64,000 nucleotides of DNA. Origin: Brachynemurus nebulosus. Taxonomy: Eukaryota > Arthropoda > Insecta > Neuroptera > Myrmeleontidae. The stretch covers positions 3,732,482 to 3,796,481 of the forward strand of contig JAPWDM010000017.1 in the NCBI GenBank assembly GCA_035578155.1, read 5' to 3'. The position numbers and the translations under genes are program-made. Positions 24,431-36,256 of this stretch are shown here, piece after piece (positions within the stretch are counted from its first letter, which is position 1; every line of letters starts with the position of its first letter). The notes under the pieces were generated by a model. The model saw only the letters and a list, made by a program, of their open reading frames with translations. It was not told the origin of the DNA and searched no databases.

Positions 24431-26464
24431 AATTCAGATTCAAGTACATCAAGTAGTTGTGACTTCGCTAATAATATTGAAATTATTAATAATACTGAAT
24501 CAAACAATTTAAGTGAAAATTTAGAAAATATGGCACAACCTAGACTAGTATCTATCGATCAATCAGCTAACGCAGTAGAAACTTTATTAAAAAACTTTCA
24601 AATCCCTGATATTATTAAAACAATTATTCCTTATGACGGCAATAGAAGTAATTTGTTTAATTTTATCGATAGCGTTGATATGGCTGTTGGTCTATTATTT
24701 AGTTTAGTTGACGATAATTTAAAAAACCTTTATAGTAACGAAATTAGAAAAAAAATAATAGGTCCAGCAAATGACGTACTAAATCAGTATGGTAGAGTGA
24801 GAAATTGGGATAGCATCAAAGAAATTTTAATAGGGCATTATGCAGATAAGAGAGATGAATATAGTTTGGCTCGGGATTTATACTCGCTAACTCAAGGAAA
24901 TCAATCGGTTGAATTATTCTTTAGTAGAGTTAATGAAGTATTAGCCCAACTTATAAATAATATTTCTCTAACGAATACTGACGAGACTGTTAAGAAAGTC
25001 AAAATAGAACTTTATAATCAAGCAGCACTAGATTGTTTTCTAACAGGACTTAATAGGAATATAGGAAACATTGTTCGTGCTTTCCAGCCTAAGACACTTG
25101 GAGAAGCATGGCAATGTGTACAGAGGGAATTAAACGTTTATTACAAACAAACTCAATACGGAAACGTTAGGCCGCAACCAGAAGACACTAACACACCACC
25201 GAAACAAATTATTCGTCACGTATACACACCTACACAACCACAAATTCCACATACACCAAGACAACATTTTAATACGAATATACAACCTGTTCAAAACGTA
25301 TTCGGAAACCATCCTTGTTTAGAATATGTACCCCAAAATCAAAGAGTTTACAATAATTTTAATCAAAATCGACCTCAACAAAATTACCATACAATACAGC
25401 AAAGTCCAGTCCGTCCGCAACAACAAACACAACCTAATAGGTTTACCCCCGAACCTATGGATACAACGTCAGGTAATACTAGACGAATCAATAATAATAA
25501 CCATCCATTTAGACAAACGGAACCACCCAGGGTAATTTCAAAAGAATTGTTCAATACTGAAAATAATTGTTACGAACAGAAATACTATTACGAACCAACA
25601 GAAACAGAAATAGAATCAACAAATCCGTTAGAATATCAATTCAACGAAGAACCCAAATCAGTGGAATTCGACCAAACTGACCTAAACAACATAAACTACG
25701 AATCCGCCGGATACGTAGAATTAAATTTACAACAGACCAAGAACGGGACGTTACCATACATAATAATAAAAAACGGACCACAGAGACTAAAATTCTTAAT
25801 AGATACAGGAGCTGACAATAATTTTATAGACCCAAAGCATGTTGAAAATCTAACTTTAATCCCGACAGACGTAGAAGTAAAAACGGCACTCAAAACACAC
25901 AAAATTAATAATAAAATACGCATCTCATACTTAAACGAATTAGATAACACAGAGCCATTAGAATTTCTCGTATTTAAATTTCATTATTATTTCGATGGCA
26001 TCATAGGAAACCAAACATTGAGACAATTGAAAACAAAAATAAACTACAATAAGCATACAATACAATTCGGGCGAGCTATTAACCGACTATATTACAAATC
26101 GTGCATGACACCGATAGTTTTTACATTAGAATCACAGAAACAAAACATGATTGAAGTATCCACTTTAATAAAAAATGGAGACATACTGACCCCTACTATT
26201 AAACTAAATCCCCAAGTAAAAACTGCTAATAGAATATACACTGCACATAAAAAACAAAAACAAACGTTAATAAAAAACAACAATAAACGAAACGATCCAC
26301 CACAACTAAACATAGGAGACACAGTTTATGTTAAAAATATACAACGTAACACGAAATTATTACCTCCGTACAATGCAAAAAAAGTAACTGACGACAATAA
26401 ATTAACCTTTAAAACAAAGAATTACAAATATCACAAAGCCAAAATAAAACCTAAAAGAAAGTAA
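24365..26464 (+). CDS. gag-pol (deleted): Errantivirus gag-protease fused to the integrase C-terminal tail
   Basis: A 699-residue frame. Residues about 1-60 are Ser/Asn-rich; 65-265 are the Gag capsid-like region; 265-400 are Gln/Pro/Asn-rich and include EPMDTTSGNTR, without a zinc knuckle, as usual for errantivirus Gag. The aspartic protease follows with LIDTGADNNF (D480), ending near 590. A short pre-RT stretch (NGDILTPTIKL) then passes directly, near residue 618 (about base 26219), into the integrase end: DPPQLNIGDTVYVKN and the basic KAKIKPKRK. RT, RNase H and the integrase zinc and DDE domains are absent, and the junction is in frame. Gag and protease share one frame here, whereas related elements use a frameshift. 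It could supply particles and protease but not reverse transcription. Confidence 0.9.
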   Translation: MPKPYPTAKSIKFLKKNDGLSFNSDSSTSSSCDFANNIEIINNTESNNLSENLENMAQPRLVSIDQSANAVETLLKNFQIPDIIKTIIPYDGNRSNLFNFIDSVDMAVGLLFSLVDDNLKNLYSNEIRKKIIGPANDVLNQYGRVRNWDSIKEILIGHYADKRDEYSLARDLYSLTQGNQSVELFFSRVNEVLAQLINNISLTNTDETVKKVKIELYNQAALDCFLTGLNRNIGNIVRAFQPKTLGEAWQCVQRELNVYYKQTQYGNVRPQPEDTNTPPKQIIRHVYTPTQPQIPHTPRQHFNTNIQPVQNVFGNHPCLEYVPQNQRVYNNFNQNRPQQNYHTIQQSPVRPQQQTQPNRFTPEPMDTTSGNTRRINNNNHPFRQTEPPRVISKELFNTENNCYEQKYYYEPTETEIESTNPLEYQFNEEPKSVEFDQTDLNNINYESAGYVELNLQQTKNGTLPYIIIKNGPQRLKFLIDTGADNNFIDPKHVENLTLIPTDVEVKTALKTHKINNKIRISYLNELDNTEPLEFLVFKFHYYFDGIIGNQTLRQLKTKINYNKHTIQFGRAINRLYYKSCMTPIVFTLESQKQNMIEVSTLIKNGDILTPTIKLNPQVKTANRIYTAHKKQKQTLIKNNNKRNDPPQLNIGDTVYVKNIQRNTKLLPPYNAKKVTDDNKLTFKTKNYKYHKAKIKPKRK

Positions 26465-26465
26465 T

Positions 26466-26485
26466 GTTGTTACAGGTTCTTAACA
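26466..26485 (+). promoter_or_regulatory. Splice acceptor for env
   Basis: TTGTTACAG ends at 26475, 11 bases after the gag-pol stop; the exon would start at 26476. Keeping the 3' end of pol in the deletion keeps this site and its context. Confidence 0.6.
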
Positions 26486-28051
26486 ATGACGAACGCGCAA
26501 AGAATAGAATACCACGACATATCGCACACAAAAGGACTTATCGCACTTAATTTAGGTACAACTAGAGTAGTTTCCCATTATAATAATCTAATACATATAA
26601 TTAACATAACTAACATTAGAGACACATTAGGGTACTTAAGAGATAACATTTATAATACTAGTCTTAACGAAACATTATTTTACAATACGAAAAATCTAAA
26701 GGATTTATACAACAAAATAGAGCGAAACTTAGAAAACTTAGAACCGAGGACAATTAGAAGTAAAAGAGGTTTGATAAACGCATTAGGGGCCGTAATAAAA
26801 GCAATATCTGGCAATATGGACAAGAACGACGCGATAGAAATCAACAAACAAATAGAAACCTTCAAAGATAATAGTTTGTTACTAAAGGACAGAATAGACC
26901 AACAACACAGATTAAACACACAGATGATCGAGCGATTTAATAACATCACGGATTTTATAAATACTGAACAAGCTAAACTTAAAATTTTAGCCAATGCTAT
27001 GAAAACATATCCCCAAATAGAACAACAACTGTTTCAGTCACAATACTATTTTTCCTTACAATCACAACTTCAATACTTAAACCAGCACGTTAACGACATT
27101 ATATTATCGATAGAACTAGCTAAGTTAAATGTGATATCTAGGCATATCCTTACAAAGAATGAATTAAAGTTAGTTTATGAAAATTTGAAAAGTAGTATCA
27201 ACATTATTAGTGATGAACACTTATATGAACTACTCAACCTAAAAGCCTACTACAACGGAACCAATATCATATTCGCTGTAATGATTCCACAGTTCAGGAA
27301 TAATATTTTTAATACTATCAAAATAAGACCCATCCCTGAAAACCATCAAATCATAAAACCAAAAACCAATATAATCCTGCATAACAAAACCCATTATCAA
27401 TTCCTAGAAAAGACTTGCAATAAGATAGAACAGGATTTTATCTGCCCACCTGTAATATTAACACCAAAGGAAGCTAACCGATGCGAAATAAAGATATTGG
27501 AAAACAAACCAGCACAATGTACGCTACATCGCACAATAGGAGAAGAATTCATAGAAGAAATAGAAGACAACCACATAATCGTCATAACTAATCATTCAAT
27601 CGACATCACGAACAACTGCGGAAAGAACATTACCAACTTCATTGGCAAACTACATATCATCGTAGACCAATGTCATGTAACGATCAACCAAATAACTTAT
27701 GGGACTCTAGACAATACCATCAACAACATAGTTTTGGAACAAATATTATATAACACTGTTAATATTACTGACATTTCTAAAGATATAAACTTAGATCTGT
27801 TACAGCTGAAACATCTAGAAAATACGGATACCATTCAATTTATCAAATATCAACATTACACCCACATGACCGTCACAGTCACCACCATTGGAATCTTAAT
27901 AGTAATCGGTACGAGTTACGTTACATGCAGAAGATGCAAGAGAGCAAAAACAACACAAGAATCAGTCCAATACATGATGGCACCTACGGCACCACCAATC
28001 GACAGGTCGTCAGTCGTTCAATTCCCCTTCAAAATTGAACTTCCATCTTAG
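26486..28051 (+). CDS. env: Errantivirus envelope glycoprotein (baculovirus F-like)
   Basis: A 521-residue membrane fusion protein, intact. A furin-type site RSKR at residues 91-94 is followed at once by a Gly/Ala-rich candidate fusion peptide starting GLINALG. A long Gln/Asn-rich helical stretch (about 110-210) and many N-X-S/T sites follow. A transmembrane segment lies near 462-480, with CRRCKR after it and a cytoplasmic tail of about 37 residues containing APTAPPI. The order is that of insect errantivirus and baculovirus F proteins. No signal peptide follows the ATG at 26486; it is probably supplied by the leader mini-exon at 24301. The frame is unbroken even though the polymerase is lost. 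Confidence 0.88.
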   Translation: MTNAQRIEYHDISHTKGLIALNLGTTRVVSHYNNLIHIINITNIRDTLGYLRDNIYNTSLNETLFYNTKNLKDLYNKIERNLENLEPRTIRSKRGLINALGAVIKAISGNMDKNDAIEINKQIETFKDNSLLLKDRIDQQHRLNTQMIERFNNITDFINTEQAKLKILANAMKTYPQIEQQLFQSQYYFSLQSQLQYLNQHVNDIILSIELAKLNVISRHILTKNELKLVYENLKSSINIISDEHLYELLNLKAYYNGTNIIFAVMIPQFRNNIFNTIKIRPIPENHQIIKPKTNIILHNKTHYQFLEKTCNKIEQDFICPPVILTPKEANRCEIKILENKPAQCTLHRTIGEEFIEEIEDNHIIVITNHSIDITNNCGKNITNFIGKLHIIVDQCHVTINQITYGTLDNTINNIVLEQILYNTVNITDISKDINLDLLQLKHLENTDTIQFIKYQHYTHMTVTVTTIGILIVIGTSYVTCRRCKRAKTTQESVQYMMAPTAPPIDRSSVVQFPFKIELPS

Positions 28052-28060
28052 GGAGGGAAG
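28051..28060 (+). promoter_or_regulatory. Polypurine tract
   Basis: GGGAGGGAAG sits directly before the 3' LTR and overlaps the last base of the env stop codon. Confidence 0.8.
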
Positions 28061-28460
28061 AGTTATGAACTACAATATAGCCATATCTTCATATTACACT
28101 AAATTCAACATTAGCATACGTGACAAACAACAAGTATAATTTCAAGTGAAAGGAAAGTCCAACTTCTGACCTATATTCATTAAGTATATCCGCAGGACAC
28201 ACGACCAATGTCATTCCAGAAAGTAACAAGAAATTCAACCGTATATAAGTCACGATACAAATGGGCCAAGCAGCAGTTGCTCACCATCCGTCTTACCGAA
28301 GTCAACTACATACCAGATGGTTAACTTGAATACCGCGGCGGTGATAAAGTAAATTATTTTATTACAAATTATATTGTAAAAAATTGTATTCTTGTAAAAA
28401 TTTGTATTTTGTGAAATAAAATTCTTTTTTTAAACATAAACTTCTGCCGAGTTTATATTT
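28061..28460 (+). repeat. 3' LTR of the errantivirus
   Basis: I found no difference from the 5' LTR on reading the two through. TATATAA is at 28242-28248 and AATAAA at 28415-28420. Confidence 0.93.
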
Positions 28461-29034
<574 letters not shown>

Positions 29035-29564
29035 TAGGGTAGGGTCGTGTAAGATGGTGCGATTGGTTAAGAGTGCGCACTCCTATTTTCTCGAAACGGG
29101 AACCAAATTTGGAACCAACTTTAATCGTGTTTTGAAGTGTTCGGGTATCTGTATTTAATCACCAAAAAATATTGCTTTACGACATAATTCCGATATTCTA
29201 GATAAGTTTAAAATTTTTAGTACTATTTGATATCATTTTTCTCGAATTTGAATGTGTTACTACGGTTTATATCGAAACAGGTTAAAAGTTATAAATGTTC
29301 CTGAGGCTAGTAAAGTTAGTCAGGAACTAGCTTTGATCACTTTAATTCGTGCCAGTATGCGTGAATGGTTCCCACAGCATGATTTTGTTGGTAATAGACG
29401 GGTGTGTAAGATGGCGCACTACAAAGGCGTGTAAGACGGCGCACACATTCTTACACGACAGTTTCTTTTATTATGTTTTTCGTTAACTTTTCTAAGGAAT
29501 TCTATATACAGCAAACTTTCGTACAACGTCAATTCGTGTAACTCAAATTCCTACGTCAAAAGTT

Positions 29565-30300
29565 TACGATTACGAAAACTAACGATAACGAAATGTAGTT
29601 TTTTTTTTAAATATTCTATTGCTAATAAAATCAGTGGGATATTATTAACAACAGAATTAGTGGAGCCTAAAATTAACCAATTATAATCAATTTATAAGAA
29701 GTAATTCGATATCGATGATTCTCGATAACGAAAACTACATTTTGTCGCAAAATATATGGAATACCCACAACTTTCTTTGTTTAAGCCTTCAAAAATTTCG
29801 TTATTTTTTCACTACGGTGCATCGCTTACGAGATATTTACGATCAAAAGTTTACGATTACGAAAAGTAACGACAATTGCTGACCTAATCAGTCGCACTAA
29901 TGGAGCCTAAATTAACCAGTTATAATCAATTTATGATAAGTAATTGGGAATCGATAAGTTTCGATAGCGAAAAGTAGGATTTAACAATCGCAGTACGTTT
30001 GAGTGAAAAAGCTATGACATTACGGCGGCACACTACGTCGTCAAAAATATGGACACACCCTGACCCAAAGTGTACCCACATTTTTGACACGGTAGTGTAC
30101 CATAGTATTAAGTACAGTACGGTGTTAAAAGTGTGGGCACACCTTGGTCAGGGTGTTCCAAATGACGTAGTACGCCGCTGTACTGTCATATTTCTCTACT
30201 CGTTTGGAATACCCATAACTTGTTTCACTTAATCCTTCAAAAATTTCGTTATTTTTTTGCTACGTTACTTTCGACCAAAGTTTAGAATACCGAAAAATAT
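29565..30300. repeat. Tandem duplication inside the TIR element
   Basis: Unit A (about 29565-29847) and unit B (about 29848-30300) share AAAAGTTTACGATTACGAAAA, a TATAATCAATTTAT block and CCTTCAAAAATTTCGTTATT in the same order. Unit B is longer because of the insertion at about 30012-30195. Confidence 0.65.
30012..30195. mobile_element. Nested hairpin MITE, about 0.18 kb
   Basis: The two halves are imperfect inverted copies: ACATTACGGCGGCACACTAC on the left pairs with GTAGTACGCCGCTGTACTGT on the right, with CACACCCTGACC and GGTCAGGGTGTT further in. Unit A of the surrounding duplication lacks this segment, giving a local empty-site comparison. Confidence 0.65.
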
Positions 30301-30611
30301 GGAGAAGTGAACATAAGAAATTCACCTACTACGTAGGTTCCGGATTGTTTAAATGTGATTTAAACTTTTTAATAAGTGCGTCATCTTATCGACGTCTTAC
30401 ACGACCGGTCGTGTCAGAGTGCTCATTTCCCATTTTGTGAATTTTTTTTAATAATTCGATTGATATTGAGTTTATAATAAAAATCCATTATCACAGAATT
30501 AACTAATCATTAAGGCACTAGATAAAATACAATTTACTTCTATACCATTTTCCATTATTTATTTATAGGCATCTAAATGTTAAGTGCGCCGTCTTACACG
30601 ACATTACCCTA

Positions 30612-33600
30612 TATTAAAACGTGCTGACAATAAGTACATAATATAGTGTCGAAAATGTCAAACTTTACAAAAGATCTATCAGTTGCCTCCTAGTCACTCT
30701 GGTGTTCTCTGTTACCAAAACATAAATAACAGCCCTCCTGTGGGTCCTCTCAGTTTATAGTAATAATAAAAAATTTGTCAATTGCGTGTTAGCCCCGTAT
30801 TAGGAATGATTTTGTAGTTCAGTAATTAGAATTTTTCAAAATTCTCGGGCTAAAATGTTTATTGTTTGTATTTAATATTAAAATTAGATTTTAATTTAAT
30901 TACAATATGATTATCTAAATCTTTTACTTTCTATATGATTTAAAAAAAAATTATAATAGTAGCTTTTAAATAATAAACAAATTTAAACTTGTAAATAAAG
31001 ACCAACAATTATTTTGCATTGTCTAAATTATTTAATTTGTCCACAGTATACTTGATGTCATATTACCTTGTACAGTTAAAATAACATTTAAATAATATTC
31101 TCCCTCCAACCACCAGGGCTATAAGATAGCATATTTTATGTTTAACTTTCAATAAATTTAAATAATGAACCACCTGATCTATTAACGGCATTCCTAGATC
31201 CTATTCCAAATACTATGGAATAAAAAAATCAGTCACCGTGTAAGAAATTGTTGTTGTTTTAATATCTAATGCATATTAATTTTTTTTTTTTTTTTGAATG
31301 CGAGCCCTCTGGTTTGGAACGGTGCAAAATCCATTAGCTAACGTTAGGCTACCACTAGGAAATCACTAGTCAAATAAATCGGAGCTTATCACATTTATCT
31401 GAGATTAGCGAGGCACATTATGCGGTGGAAGGCGCAAAGAATTGTTCGAATCAAAAAAAAAAACCGCTGGGGCCGTGTTCGCCACTGGAACTTTGTTTTT
31501 ATTTGGGTTTAACATCTTCAGCAGTAGGCGACCACGTGTGGAAGTAAGTGGCCACTGAAACTATTCTGAAAGAGAAATTAATAGATTGTATGTAATTTCG
31601 AAATTGTGATGTGTTTTGACTTTTCGATGAATCCTTAAGTTCGCCAAGTAATTAATCAAAAGAGCAAACACTCAAAAGTAGTCGAAAAATTTTATTATTT
31701 TCTTCAGGTCTTCAAAGAGTGTGTTAATAAATAATCCTACTTTCTATTTCCTCTGATTTATCGAATTAACTTTAATCACAATTCTTACTTGTATGATGTT
31801 GCAAATCAAATGAAGATATTCAGTTTACAACGGCAAAAACCATGCAAGGTGAAAGCAACAATATAACGGCAAAAAGGCGTACGGTTTTTTACCGTACGGC
31901 GAAAACCGTACAATTTGAAAGGAGCGTTAATCCTTGAGAAGTGAGTGAGGTTAAATTGCTGTAATTTTACTTACGTTTTTTTTTTTTTTTTTTTTTTTTT
32001 GTTATCATTGTAAACCCTAGTTAAGTTAGATTCGCTAGAGCATTTATGATTTTAAGGTCATGCAGTTTACGGCATAGTACCAGTTCACGTTGTGTCCAGA
32101 TAATCTTGTCGTTTTCTTCGTTTAGGTATATAAAACATGTTTTGTTTTCTTTTGTTTTGATTTTTAGTAACCTAACTTTTACTGAACTTCACTGAAGTGA
32201 GAAGTCAGTTGTGTATCATTAACCAGAGTAGGTATGGAAAATGAAGTTAACTGCAACGCGATACATCACTTAACCCGTTGAAGGCAAGTTTCTTGTAATA
32301 TTCTTAACCCGTCTAGGACGATTCGTGTTTACATTTAAACTGAAGTGCAGTTTCCAATTTTTTTCTTTTGGTACCGTTCGACCTCTCGTTAGTCGTAAAT
32401 ATTGTGTTAGTTAACAACCAGAAAAATAGGTGACGCCCAGCTTTAGATTATTTAGGCATTAAGTATTATTTATTAGAGATTAGAAATATTGTCGTGTTAT
32501 TAACTAGGAGTAATTTTTACCCCCTCCCCCGCCTTCTCTGCGTGCTAGTTCTGTTCTGTATGTTTACAACAAAAGTACAAATATTTTACTTGTTATTTCT
32601 GCGACGGCTTTAAAATGAATAAACTGTTATTATGCATACCTGACCTCTATAACAAAAATTGGTTGCCAGATTTTCTTATTAGTGAGTTTATTTAAATTCA
32701 TTAATTCACAACTAAGCACAGAGTACAGAGGCAACGTTGCTATTTCTATACTACTGAAACCAGCGTAACCAAACAAAGATGGAAAATACCCCACCAATAT
32801 GTTATATATGTGCACTCGGTTTAGTTTGTGTTTGTGTGATCTATGTTGTGTGTGTGAGTGAGGTAACCTATGTTGGAGAGAGATAGAAGCGATAGTAGCA
32901 TTCCTGCTGATATATTCTGTGTACTAAGCATTAATAATCGCTGCTTGCACTTGCCACTAAACACAAAAAGTGTTCACACGAACTGACAAGTGAAACTGTA
33001 AATAAGTGGCAGTAGTATTTAGTCAACCAATCGTAACAGTGAAGTATCGCCGCCTTAACGGAAAAATAATATTAAAGCGTGCTCTCTAAACTCTATTCAG
33101 ATGTAATTATTTCTTAAAACTCTATTCAGATGTAATTATTTCATCATTAATAGAAGAAACTGAAAATGAAATAAGAAAAGGTAAGCGAACGTGAACAAAA
33201 AAATGGTTAGTTCGAAGAGATAATCGTGAGAATTCAATTGTACTTTTAAACGAGCTCGCAGTTGAAGATCAACAGGAATAAAGTACCAACTTGATTTTTT
33301 TTAAATATTTTATAAAAACACGAAAAACACCAAATATATATGTACCCAAGAACACGCCTTCAATATAAAATTTAAAATAAACCTTAAAATAATCACTTGT
33401 CTCATTTGTGTTCATATGTACGATATGTACGGTATGTTAAAAATGCCGTACCATGCCGTACAATATGAACGCCGTCAGCAAAATCGCGAACAGTTCAAAT
33501 AAAAATGTCTATATAGACTATAATAGACTAGCCGCGATAACCCTTTTAGGTTATTCTTGATTTATTTATCAGTTAAATTTTTTCCATTTTCTGACCTCAA

Positions 33601-34127
33601 GGTATTCTTGGCGATAACATTCTGGTCACGAAAAAAAATATCTAAAATCGGTGAAAGAATGACAGAGTTATGTCCGCAATAACAAGTTCATTTGAATCGC
33701 TCCGTGGAGAGTTTCACTTGCTTTGCTCACTCAGTTTAATAAATATGATACAAAGGTAAGAGAACAACAAACCTACACTCTCTTCTCTTACCACAACTTC
33801 TCGGCGAATCCACCATTTGAATACAGTTTAAAGCTAATTAACAAATTTTGATTTTAATAAAATAGTTACAAATATATTCGGATATTGAAACTATGATTTC
33901 TGGAAAATATCGACAGAACATGCGTAAGTACATATATCAGTATTAAATTGAGAGTTCGTTTTCAAGTAAATATAGATATCAATCAATTAAATTTTTTTAC
34001 ACTAATAATGTAAAACGGAGCTCATCAAACGAGGTATACAGTAATACACATGGGAATATACAGACCAAGAGCCAGCGTCCGCTTTATTCAAAGATTTGCT
34101 ATCGGATATAATTTGGTATAAAGAGTT
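30612..34127. other. Intergenic DNA with small repeats
   Basis: No gene could be supported in 3.5 kb, although 32.2-33.1 kb is less AT-rich and could hold untranslated exon or promoter sequence. Visible items: a palindrome CGTACGGT-loop-ACCGTACG near 31890, a related CCGTACAAT motif near 33460, a T-run near 31980-32000, and a tandem pair of a unit of about 29 bp (CTCTATTCAGATGTAATT) at 33090-33145. Confidence 0.4.
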
Positions 34128-34420
34128 AAATGCCCCTGTCACAGCATCCTGCATAACATAGCGAATTTCCGTTTACAAAAATTAGTTTTTCTGAGAAACT
34201 AATTTACGCGTACAGAGACTAATGGTTTGATTTTTTCTCCTCTTTCTAATAGTATAAAACAAATGACGCAAAAACTTTTGAACTGGGGAAAATTTTGGCA
34301 AAAAACTAATTTTTTCACGGAAAATGTCCAAAAAACCATATTCCGACCATCGGATATGTCTGACTAACGAACTTGTCCAACGATTTGGAACCTCTAACAT
34401 TTTTATAATACATATATGTA
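34128..34420 (+). repeat. Dispersed repeat end (CATCCTGCATAACATAGCG family)
   Basis: It begins with CCCCTGTCACAGCATCC and CTGCATAACATAGCGAATTT, and shares TTTTGGCAAAAAACTAATTT further in with 51274-51600. Related ends lie near 37669-37700 and 61504-61541 in opposite orientation. Confidence 0.6.
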
Positions 34421-34424
34421 CATA

Positions 34425-36182
34425 GCAGAAAAAATTAAAGGATAAAAAAAATTCTAAATTTTTAGCGATTTTTCGAATGGCTGTATCTTCGTGAAAAATG
34501 GTCTTATTGGAGTCGTAAGCAAAGCAATTTAAAGCTGGAAGCTTCTAGTTTTGAGATCTTCCGATAAAAAAAATTTTCAAAGCATCGTGTTTCGCTCAAT
34601 CCTAATTAATACAATAAAAAAAAAAAATTTTCTAAAATTTTTCGGTTCCTTTTTTTGGTCCACGGAATTGGAAAAAAGTTTTCCGATTTAACCACTATAT
34701 GGATCGGAAAACTTGTTCATTTAGCTTTAATTTGCTTTTCCTTAGACCTTTATACGACCACTTCTTGCTGAGATATCGGACTTTGAATGGAAAAGGATCA
34801 TTTCGTCTTTGACCATCGATATCCTAGCAACCAATGATCACACAGAAAATTGAATGTGTGTTCTAAAGACTCAAACAAATTCTCTATAAGGATTAGCCAT
34901 TGCTCTTTCAGGAAAAATTTTATTGCATACTCTACATAAATTTGAGAAATCAAGAAAAAAAGAACTTTTGGTGGCTTTTTGGAAAATCAAGCGCTGAATT
35001 AAAAATTTCGAGAAAACCATTAATGTTAAATGTGCCTTTTACAGTTCAATATATCCACAAAAACCTCACCGAGTTTCAATTTAATCCATCCAGCCGTTTT
35101 TTTGTTTCATTCGATTGAATTTTTGAAAAAATTAAAGGATCATTTTTTTGGTCTTAAACTTTCATAATTTTGAACAAAATGAAAAAAAAAATTTCACAGC
35201 TTTTTTCACATTTTTATCAACAACAGTATTTAAATTTATAAAAAAAGAAAATTTCTTAAAAAATTTTCAAAAAAAAATTTTTTTTAAAGAATTTTTTGAA
35301 AAAATTTTTTAAAAATTTTTTTGAAAATTTTAGAAAGAAATTTTTTTTTTTTTAAATTTTCTAAGAAATTTTCTTTTTTTTATAAACTTAAATAAGCTGC
35401 TATTGATAAAAATGCGAAAGAAGCTGAAAAAACTTTTTATTTCAGTTTGTTCAAGATTATAAAAGTTTAAGACCAAAAAAATGATCCTTTATTTTTTTCA
35501 AAAATTCAATCGAATGAAACAAAAAGGCGGCTGGATGGATTAAATTGAAACTCGGTGAGGTTTTTATGGGTTTATTGAAATGTAAAAGGCACACTTTAAC
35601 GGTTTTCTCGAAACTTTTAATTCAGCGCTTGATTTTTCAAAAAACCACCAAAAGCTCTTTTTTTCTTGATTTTTCAAATTCATTTAGAATATGCAAAAAA
35701 AACTTTTTTCTGAAACCAGAATAGCTAATCCTTGTAGAGAATTTATTCGAGTTTTAAAACACACCTTCAATTTTCTGTGTGATCATTGGTTGTTGAGATA
35801 TCGATGGTCAAAGACGAAATGATACTTTTCCATTCAAAGTCAGATATCCCAGCGAAAAGTGGTCGTGTGAAGGTCTGAAAAAAGCAAATTAAAGCTGAAC
35901 GAACAAGTTATCCGGTCCATATGGTGGATAAGTCGGAAAATTTTTTTCCAAGTCCGTGGACCAAAAAAAAAGTAACCGAAAATTTTCGAAAATTTTTTTT
36001 CAGTGTATACATATGTTAGGATTGAGCGATACACGTCTCAAAACTAGAAACCAGGTCTCAAGACTAGAAACTTTCAGCTTTAAATTGCTTTGCTTACGAC
36101 TCCGATACGACCATTTTTCACGAAGATACAGCTATTCGAAAAATCGCTAAGAGTTTTTTTTTGTTCCATCAATTTTTTCCGC

Positions 36183-36184
<2 letters not shown>
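34425..36184. mobile_element. Kilobase foldback (palindrome), 1.76 kb
   Basis: The left arm (34425-about 35300) and right arm (about 35310-36184) are inverted copies over their whole length with almost no spacer. Checkpoints: AGCGATTTTTCGAATGGCTG (left, near 34464) against its inverse near 36130; CCATCGATATC; CACACAGAAAATTGAA; CTCACCGAGTTTCAATTTAA. The arms are diverged, roughly 85-90% by eye. No coding frame. The right end abuts a (TA)n tract. Confidence 0.85.

Positions 36185-36186
<2 letters not shown>

Positions 36187-36252
<66 letters not shown>
36187..36252. repeat. (TA)n microsatellite
   Basis: Alternating TA at the right edge of the foldback. Confidence 0.93.

Positions 36253-36256
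<4 letters not shown>

Larger units (their letters stand above)
23585..28460 (+). mobile_element. Errantivirus (Ty3/gypsy endogenous retrovirus), internally deleted, 4.9 kb
   Basis: Two 399-400-bp LTRs look identical base for base. TATA flanks both sides (23581-23584 and 28461-28464), matching the TATA-type targets of errantiviruses. The primer site is TGGCGCAGCCGGTAGGA and a polypurine tract precedes the 3' LTR. Two long frames are intact: gag-protease joined to the integrase tail (699 residues) and env (521 residues). RT, RNase H and the catalytic integrase are missing, so movement needs enzymes from a helper. Identical LTRs mean the insertion is very recent. The layout resembles the 17.6/297/TED-type errantiviruses. 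Confidence 0.93.
29037..30609. mobile_element. TA-flanked non-autonomous TIR element, 1.57 kb
   Basis: The left end is GGGTAGGGTCGTGTAAGATG and the right end, inverted, GGGTAATGTCGTGTAAGACG. TA lies outside both (29035-29036 and 30610-30611). The word GTGTAAGAYGGYGC recurs at 29048, 29403 and 29429, and inverted near both 29450 and the right end. The interior has two tandem units of about 285 bp, the second interrupted by a hairpin MITE. No transposase frame. Confidence 0.75.

Noticed and set aside
29999..30232. A 77-codon frame at 30.0-30.2 kb
   Set aside because: It lies across the nested hairpin MITE, so it reads a palindrome.
31270..31560. A possible SINE or exon in the less AT-rich stretch near 31.3-31.5 kb
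   Set aside because: No A/B box pair, poly(A) tail or coding frame could be supported.
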